From: Rhodospirillaceae bacterium | Lineage (GTDB): Bacteria; Pseudomonadota; Alphaproteobacteria; GCA-2721365 | Assembly: GCA_002721365.1 (NCBI GenBank) | Contig: PBKC01000082.1 | Coordinates: 1-45,509 of the forward strand | Direction: 5' to 3' | DNA: 45,509 nucleotides | Shown here: in pieces, positions 8,327 through 16,700 of the stretch | How positions within the stretch are numbered: position 1 is the first letter of the stretch | Layout: each line of letters starts with the position of its first letter | Notes under the pieces: generated by a model | The model's input: only the letters and a program-made list of their open reading frames with translations | Told to the model about the DNA's origin: nothing | Databases searched by the model: none | Program-made: the position numbers and the translations under genes

Positions 8327-10114
8327 TTGCGCGTACTCGGCGTTTCCGCCTTCTACCACGACAGCGCCGCCGCCCTGATCGAGGACGGCCGCGTCGTCGC
8401 GGCAGCCCAGGAGGAGCGCTTCTCGCGACAGAAGCACGATGCTGGCTTTCCGGCCCAGGCGATTGCCTACTGCCTGGAGGAGGGCGGTATTGAGCTGGGC
8501 ACGGTCGATCAGGTCGTGTTCTACGAGAAGCCGTTCCTGAAGTTCGAACGCTTGCTCGAAACCTACCTGGCGATGGCGCCGCGCGGCTTCGCTTCGTTCT
8601 GTCGGGCGATGCCGCTCTGGCTGCGCGAGAAGCTGTTCCAGAAGGATCTGTTGAGGAAAGAGCTCGCCGCTTTCGATCCCGCGTTCGACTGGCGGAGCCG
8701 GTTGTTGTTCTCAGAACATCATCTGAGCCACGCCGCCTCGGCCTTCTTTCCCTCGCCCTTCGACGACGCGCTGGTCCTGACCATGGACGGGGTCGGAGAG
8801 TGGGCGACGACGTCGGTGGCGATGGGGGAGGGGAAGGACCTCAAGGTTCTGAAGGAGATCCATTTCCCCCATTCGTTGGGACTGCTGTATTCGGCTTTTA
8901 CCTACTATTGCGGCTTCGAGGTCAATTCGGGCGAATACAAGCTGATGGGGCTGGCCCCCTATGGTGAGCCGAAATACGTTCAGGCCATCCTGGACAATCT
9001 GATCGATCTGAAGCCGGACGGGACGTTTCGACTGGACCAGCGCTTCTTCGACTACTGCACCGGCCTGCGAATGACCAACAGCCGGTTCGACGCCCTGTTC
9101 GGTGCTCCGCCCCGTGCTCCCGAGAGCCCTTTCGTCCCGCTCTACATGGATGTCGCCGCTTCGGTACAGGCAGTGGTGGAGGAAGCGGTTCTCAGGATGA
9201 CGCGAAGCCTGGCCGCGGAGACGGGTGCGCGGAACCTGTGCCTCGCCGGCGGGGTGGCGCTCAACTGTGTCGCGAACGGCAAGATTCTTCGCGACGGACG
9301 GTTCCGCAACATCTGGATCCAGCCAGCGGCGGGCGATGCGGGGGGCGCGCTGGGGGCGGCGTTGGCTGGATATCATCTCCAGGCCGGTCACCCGCGCGTT
9401 ACCCATACGGGAGCGGACGGCATGCGGGGCGCGTATCTCGGGCCTGGCTATGAACAGGACAGCATCGAATCGCGTCTCCGGGACCTGGGCGCGGATTTCG
9501 AGGTCATGGAAGAGCGGGTGCTGATCGCGGCGACCGCGGATGCACTGGCCGCCGGCAAGGTCGTGGGCTGGTTCCAGGGGCGGATGGAATTCGGACCGCG
9601 CGCCCTCGGCGCCCGCTCGATCCTCGGCGACCCCCGCGCGCCGGACATGCAGCGGAGGATGAACCTAAAGATCAAGAACCGAGAAAGCTTCCGCCCTTTT
9701 GCCCCGGCGGTGCTCGCCGAACGGGCGGGAGACTGGTTCGACCTCGATCGGGAGAGCCCGTACATGCTGCTCGTGGCGCCGGTCTCGGCGGCGCGTCTCA
9801 CCACACCGCTCACCGAGGTGAAGCAGGCTCTCACCGGCCTGGAGCGGCTTCAGGCCGTGCGCTCCGCTATTCCCGCCGTGACCCATGTCGACGGCTCGGC
9901 GCGCATTCAAACCGTCGCCGCCGACAGCAATCCGCGTTACCGCGCCGTTCTCGAGGCCTTTGCAGACCGGACCGGCTGTCCCGTTCTCGTCAACACCAGC
10001 TTCAACGTCCGTGACGAACCCATCGTCTGCACGCCGGAAGACGCCTATCGCTGTTTCACGACGACGGAGATGGACGTGCTGGTGATCGGCAATTGCTGGC
10101 TGACATGCGAATGA
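8327..10114 (+). CDS. Carbamoyltransferase (NodU/CmcH family)
   Basis: A 595-residue enzyme that should transfer a carbamoyl group from carbamoyl phosphate, through carbamoyl-adenylate, to a hydroxyl of a sugar or secondary metabolite. The N-terminal Kae1-like domain begins LRVLGVSAFYHDSAAALIED, the exact family opening, which fixes the TTG at 8327 as the start. The metal/ATP site HHLSHAASAF is at residues 131-140, followed by LTMDGVGEW. The C-terminal YrdC-like domain carries RMEFGPRALGARSILGDPR, NRESFRPFAPAVL and PVLVNTSFNVRDEPIVCTP. Length is normal. It is third in a row with the SxtJ and DUF5989 genes and probably carbamoylates the polysaccharide made here. Family sure, acceptor unknown. 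Confidence 0.95.
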   Translation: MRVLGVSAFYHDSAAALIEDGRVVAAAQEERFSRQKHDAGFPAQAIAYCLEEGGIELGTVDQVVFYEKPFLKFERLLETYLAMAPRGFASFCRAMPLWLREKLFQKDLLRKELAAFDPAFDWRSRLLFSEHHLSHAASAFFPSPFDDALVLTMDGVGEWATTSVAMGEGKDLKVLKEIHFPHSLGLLYSAFTYYCGFEVNSGEYKLMGLAPYGEPKYVQAILDNLIDLKPDGTFRLDQRFFDYCTGLRMTNSRFDALFGAPPRAPESPFVPLYMDVAASVQAVVEEAVLRMTRSLAAETGARNLCLAGGVALNCVANGKILRDGRFRNIWIQPAAGDAGGALGAALAGYHLQAGHPRVTHTGADGMRGAYLGPGYEQDSIESRLRDLGADFEVMEERVLIAATADALAAGKVVGWFQGRMEFGPRALGARSILGDPRAPDMQRRMNLKIKNRESFRPFAPAVLAERAGDWFDLDRESPYMLLVAPVSAARLTTPLTEVKQALTGLERLQAVRSAIPAVTHVDGSARIQTVAADSNPRYRAVLEAFADRTGCPVLVNTSFNVRDEPIVCTPEDAYRCFTTTEMDVLVIGNCWLTCE

Positions 10115-10717
10115 TACCGTCACATTCGATCTCCGGTCTGTTGCCCTTGTCACCCCGATTCGAATGGTCGAAGGCTCTGGTCGCAAATGACGTGCATTAC
10201 CAGCCGCCACCAACTTAAATTCCTTTCATGGGATGGTATTCTTATTGTTTGTTCTCAATGCAATTGTGTTTGCACATTATAAATTATTCTCTTCAGTGGC
10301 CGGATAAATAAGAGGCAAAAATTAGAGAAAAGAGTGTTCGAAATTTATATATTAATACTTATTAAATTGATTAAGCATAATTAATCTATTGAAGTTTCCG
10401 ATTTTAATGTTATGCGCTGAATTCAGGTCTTCCAGAGAGGGTGATTTTCGTATTTAAGCGTGACCGTAATCTCAGCGTCAAATGTGGTATGTATAATTTG
10501 ATGCGGCGGCTAGGCAATTTTTATAGGTTCTGCCGAAATTGAACGCTTCTTAAGGCTTCGCAGGGTTGCATCATACCGCGGAGGTTTGATCTCTTCGGTA
10601 TGGCCGTGTCCGGCGCTGCCTAGCATTTCTGCGAGTTAACCCGAATGTCATATTACTTTATGGGAAAGCAATAGTTCTTTTGGGTAAGCAGGGGGGAGTT
10701 GCTGTTGTGAGGATGGA
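10115..10717. other. Long AT-rich intergenic leader before the giant RTX gene
   Basis: 603 bp with no supported gene. Bases 10261-10380 hold only 31 G or C of 120 (hand count), far below the surrounding genes. A 7-bp inverted repeat, CATACCG (10572-10578) and CGGTATG (10596-10602), lies nearer the gene. The coding start at 10718 is preceded by a GTGAGGATGGA stretch that can serve as ribosome site. The AT-rich part probably contains the promoter and may bind H-NS/MucR-like or other regulators (inference). Confidence 0.6.
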
Positions 10718-13700
10718 ATGAGCGAACTGTGGGTTGGTGCCGGCGAGGAATTTTCCACGCTCCATGACGCGATCGAAGCGTCTTCGTATGGCGACACCAT
10801 TTACGTCCGCGCAGGAATCTACGAGAACGACTTCTCCTCGATCGACCATGCCTTGACCATCGTCGGCGTCGACGGCATGGCCCATTTCACGGCTACCGAA
10901 CCGATCAGCAACGGGAAAGGGATTCTGATCACGCGCTCCGACGTGGTGATCGAGAATCTGGAGTTCTCGGGTGCGTCGGTCTCGGACCACAACGGGGCCG
11001 GAATCCGTCATGAAGCCGGCAACCTCACGGTCCGGAACTCTTACTTCCATGACAACGAAAACGGCATTCTCACCGCCAAGTACATCGGTGGTGAAGTCCG
11101 TATCGAGAGCTCGGAATTCGCCAACAACGGCTTCAAGGATGGGCGGTCGCACGGCGTCTATATCAACGAGGTCGACCGGCTGATCATCACAGACAGCTAT
11201 TTCCACGACACCGACACCGGCCATCACATCAAGAGTCGCGCCTACGAGACCATCGTCACCGACACCGTCCTCGACGACGGCGATGGAAATTCAAGCTACG
11301 CCATCGATCTTCCCAACGGCGGTGTCGCGGTTATCGAAGGTAACACCCTGATCCAGGGCGTATCCGCCGCGCTCAACAAGATCATGATCTCGTACGGGGC
11401 CGAGGGGAATCTCAAGGCGGTAAGCAGCCTGCTCGTCGAGAACAACACCTTCATCGACTACCGATGGAGCAGTGTCGGTGTCGATAACAAGACCGGCATC
11501 GAGGTCGACGTCGTCGGTAACAGCTTCTACAGCGTCGCCACCCTGGCATCCGGCGGTCCCTCCAACCTCGTCGACAACCTTGTGTTCGAGAACGTGCCGC
11601 CGCCCGAGGAAATCCCCGGGGGTGGGCTCGGACCTGTCATCGAGGGGTCAAGCGGCGCGGAAACGCTGGTCGGTGGTGAGGCAGACGAGACCCTCGTCGG
11701 CGGTCGTGGCGACGATTGGTTGATCGGTAATGGCGGTGATGACGTCTTCGTTGTCATTGGGGACGATCAGGGAATCGACCAGAACGACGGCGGCGCGGGA
11801 TACGATCGCATCGTCGCCGGCGCCGACGGCACGATCATCGGGCTGACCCAATTCGTCAACGACGTCGAGATGATCGACGGCAGCGGCTATGCCGATGTGA
11901 TCATTCAGGCGGCGAACACCTGGGACGGTCTTCTCGATTTCAGCGAGACCGTCGTCGAGGACATCGCCCGTGTCCGCGGTGGCGACAAGTACGAGACGAT
12001 CGTCGGCTCGGACTTCAGCGACCTGACCGTCGAGACGGGCGCCGGAGACGATGTCGTCCGGGCGGGCGTCGGGGATATCACCGTCGTTTATTCGGGCGAC
12101 AACGGCAGCTTCGATGAGTTGTTCAACGGAAGCGGCCGAACGTCCATCGTCGCCGAAGCCGACGGCACGGTGATCGGACTGCGGCGCTACGAGAACAGCG
12201 CCGAGGTGATCGATGGAGCCGGCCATAGCCGGGTGACCCTGCAAGCGGCCAATACGTGGGATGGCCTTCTCGATTTCAGCCAGACGGTCGTGACCGACAT
12301 CGCCCTCATCAGGGGCGGCGACAAGTACGAGACGATCGTCGGCTCGGACTTCAGCGCGCTTACGGTCGAGTCACGGGGAGGCGACGACGAGATTCGCGCC
12401 GGCGATGCCGATCTGGCGATTGTCTACTCGGGTGCCGACGGCAGCTTCGACCGGGTGATCAACGGTACCGGGCTGACGTCGATCTATGCTCTGTCGGACG
12501 GGACGGTGATCGGTCTCACCCAGTATGACAACGGCGCCGATGTGATCGACGGCTCCGGCTATGACGGCGTTACGATCCAGGGCGCCAACAACTGGTCAGG
12601 TCTGCTCGACTTCAGCCAGACCAGACTGGAGGGCATCTCCCTGATCATGGGCGGGACCCGCAGCGACACGGTCGTCGGCTCGGGCGGAGACGATGTTCTC
12701 GGCGGTGGCAAGGGCGCCGACACGTTCGTCTTCTCGGGAGCATTCGGAGACGATCGGATCGTCGATTTCGGCAATGGCGGCGACGTGATCGATATCCGTC
12801 AGCCTGCCAGCGGCGTGATGAGCTTCACCGCTCTCGACAGTGATGGCGATGGGGTCCTGACCGGCAGCGACCTGCTCGTTTCCACGGTCGGTGACGATAC
12901 TCTCATCGATCTTCTCTTCGGTACGATTCGCGTCGAAGGCCGACTGGATCTTACGGAAGGCGATTTCCGGTTTTCTGCGGCGAGCGGCGCCGGCGGGATC
13001 GGGGGCATCGACGGCACCGGTCTGGTTTCCCTGTCGGTCGAGGACGTGGCCGGCAGTGAAGGGGAAGCCGTGCCCTTGAACATCGACGCGGCGCTGGGTT
13101 CCGCCGGATCGAACGTTCTTCGCATCAGGGTCGAAGGTGTTCCGGAAGGCGGCTCCTTGAGTTCGGGAGTCGAGGTCGAGCCGGGCACATGGATGCTGAC
13201 GGCCGGGAACCTGCCAGGGCTTCGCTACTTTCCTGCCCCGTATATGGGGGGCAGCGTCGAACTGACGGTGACCGCGCTATCGATGGGATTGGACGGAAGG
13301 TCCACGGGAACCTCCTCACCGCTCACCATCACGATCGGCGATGTCGCCGACACACCGACCCTGACGGTAACCGGTGCGACGGGGAGCGAGGACGACGCGA
13401 TCGCGTTGTCGATCGATGCCGCACTCGTTGATGACGATGGATCCGAATCCCTCAGTATCCGTATTTCCGGGGTGCCCGAGGGGGCATCGCTGAGTGCCGG
13501 ATCGGATATCGGTTCCGGTGAATGGGTCCTGTTGCCGGAGGAACTCGACGGACTGCAGTTTCTTCCCGCAGCCGATTTCAGCGGTTCGGTCGCGCTTACG
13601 GTGACCGCGGTATCCACCGAGACCGGTGGAGATGTCGCCGAAAGGTCGGCACCCTTGACGGTTCACGTCGTCGGTGTTGCCGATGCTCCGACGCTGTCGG

Positions 13701-16700
13701 TCGCCGATGCTGCCGGTAGTGAAGGCGATGCGATACCGCTGTCGATCGATGCCGCGCTCGGGGACCTCGACGGTTCGGAGACGCTCAGCTTCGTCGTCTC
13801 GGGCATTCCGGATGGTGGCGCGCTCAGTGCCGGATTTATGGACGACACCGGAAAGTGGATCCTGTCGCCTGCCGATCTGGTCGGATTGACCTATCTTCCC
13901 GGGCCGGACGTCAGCGGCACGATCGCCCTGGCCGTAGCGGCTGTGGCGACCGAGGACAACGGCGACACCGATGAGACCACGGCTGCGCTCACCGTGGAGA
14001 TCACGCCGGTCGTCGACATGCCGACGCTGGTCGTCGGAGATGTGGCGGGTTCGGAGGATTCGCCAATTCTCCTGCCGATCGATGCGGCTCTGGCCGACGG
14101 CGACGGCTCCGAGTCTCTTCGGGTCGAAATCGAGGGGGTTCCGGCGGGGGCTTCCCTGAGCGCGGGGACCGTGGACGGTACCGGCCTTTGGACCTTGTCG
14201 GCCGACGATCTAGACGGACTTACCTATCGACCGGCGGCGGATGCAAGTGGGCCGGCGACGCTTACGGTGACGGCCGTCGCGACCGAGTCGAATGGCGAGT
14301 CGGCAAGCGTTTCACAAACGCTGACCGTCGATGTGGCCGGAGTCGCGGACATGCCGGTCCTGACGGTGGCCGATGCTTCCGGAACCGCTGGGACCGCGGC
14401 CGTGCCCTTGTCGGTCGCGGCATCGCTCACGGATACCGATGGCTCGGAATCGCTGATCGTCCGTGTGACCGGCGTGCCCAACGGAGCGTCCCTGAGCGCC
14501 GGCGCCGAAGAAGGGGCCGGAACCTGGATTCTCTCTCCCGATGACCTGGCGGGGCTCCAGTATCTGCCGTCTTCGGCGAGCAGCGAGGCGGTGACCCTGA
14601 CGATCTCGGCGGTCTCGACCGAGGCCGATGGTGACACGGAAATAGCCACCGACGTCCTGAATATCGTCCTGCAGCCCGAGACAACGTCCGACGGCGGCGG
14701 ACTCGATCTCGTCGGTACCAAGAATGCCGATACGCTCGTCGGCAGTGATGCAGGAGATACCCTGACCGGTGGTGGCGACAACGATCTGATGATCGGTGGC
14801 GCCGGGGACGATCTGTTCGTCGTCACCGGTACCGGCGCGGGCTTCGATCGCTATGAAGGCGGCGACGGCGTGGACCGGATCGTGGCCGGCGCGGACGGTA
14901 CGGTGATCGGGCTCGCTCCCTTCGCGAACGGAGTCGAGATCATTGACGGCGCGGGTCATGCCGATGTCTCCGTTCGCGGCGTCGACAGCTGGGACGGCTT
15001 GCTGGACTTCTCCAATACGACGTTGATCGACATCGACGTCATCGTTGGGGGTAGCCGCACCGATACGATCATCGGGTCCGACATCAGCGATGCCGTCATC
15101 GACCCCGGTCGCGGCGACGATGTCATCCAGGCCGGCGCGGCCAATCTTGAAATCGTCTATTCCGGAACGGACAGCGAGTTCGACCAGTTCGCCAATGGCA
15201 GCGGACTTAGCACGATTCGCGCCCTCCAGGATGGCACGATGATCGGACTGACCCAGTTCGTGAACGGCGTCGACGTCATTGATGGCGACGGCCATGCCGG
15301 GGTGACGATTCAGGGGGCGAACACCTGGGACGGCCTGCTCGACTTCAGCCGGACCGTCGTCGAAGACATCGCCTTGGTCCGCGGCGGCGACAAATACGAA
15401 ACGATCGTCGGATCCGACTTCTCCGCCCTGACGGTGGAGTCGGGCGGCGGCGACGACGTGATAAGGGCCGGCGACGGCGATTTGACTCTCGTCTTCTCGG
15501 GCAATGACGGCAGTTTCGACGAACTGATCAACGGAAGCGGCCGGACATCCATCGTCGCCCAGTCGGACGGTACGGTGATCGGGCTGCAGCGCTATGAAAA
15601 CGGCGCCGATACGATCGACGGCGCCGGTCATGCCGGGGTGACGATTCAGGGGGCGAACACCTGGGACGGCCTGCTCGACTTCAGCCAAACCGTGGTCGAA
15701 GACATCGCCTTGATCAGGGGTGGGGACAAGTTCGAGACGATTGTCGGCTCGGACTTCAGTGCCCTCACCGTCGAGTCGCGCGGGGGGGACGATGAAATCC
15801 GGGTCGGCGACGCCGATCTCATGATCGTCTATTCGGGCGACGACGGTGGTTTCGACAAGATCATCGGCGGCGCAGGCCAGGCGACGATCGTCGCTCAAGC
15901 CGACGGGACGGTGATCGGGCTGACGCAATACGAAAACGGCGCGGATGTTATCGATGGCGCTGGTCATGCCGGCGTGACGATCCAGGGGGCCAACAGCCAC
16001 ACCGGGTTGCTGGATTTCAGTACCACCACCCTGCATGACATCGCGCTCATCATGGGCGGAAGCCGCACCGATACGATCATTGGATCGACCGGTGACGACG
16101 TGCTTGGCGGCGGCAAAGGCGACGACCGGTTCATCTTCTCGGGCAATTTCGGGAACGATTGGATCGTCGACTTCGCGCCGGGCAAGGACACCATCGAGTT
16201 CCGGCAGGCCGAAGGCGGCATCACCGCATTCGCGATGCTGGATACGAACGACAACCTCGTTCTCGATGATGGCGACGCCAATGTCAGCTTCGTCGATGGC
16301 GATACGCTGATCGATCTCGGCACCGGAACCCTGCGGATCGAGGGGCTGCTCTACCTCAACCGGAACAACTTCGAGTTCTCCGTTCTCACGGATACGACAC
16401 CGGACGATCCTCCCCAGGCTCCGTCGCTGGCCGTTACCGACGTCGCGGGCGTGGAAGACAACGTCGTTCCGTTGTCGATCGCGGCGGCGTTGACCGATAT
16501 GGACGGCTCGGAAACGCTGTCGATCACCGTTTCCGGCGTGCCGTCGGGGGCGTCCTTGACGGCCGGTACCGAGGTCGAGCCAGGCACTTGGCTGCTGTCG
16601 AGCGGGGATCTGCCTGGGCTCGGCTTCGTTCCCACAGCGGATGCGAGCGGTCAGGTCGTCATGACCGTGACCGCCATTGCGACGGAAACCGACGGCGATA

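Noticed and set aside
10718..11590. Assignment of the beta-helix domain as an AlgE-type mannuronan epimerase
   Set aside because: The overall design is similar, but the catalytic DPH(E/D) motif of AlgE enzymes was not found, so only the fold is claimed.
14312..16036. Long minus-strand frames opposite the giant repeat gene (also 17417-18874 and 19712-21220)
   Set aside because: They are repeated shadows of the RTX-like modules on the plus strand, with no independent motif.
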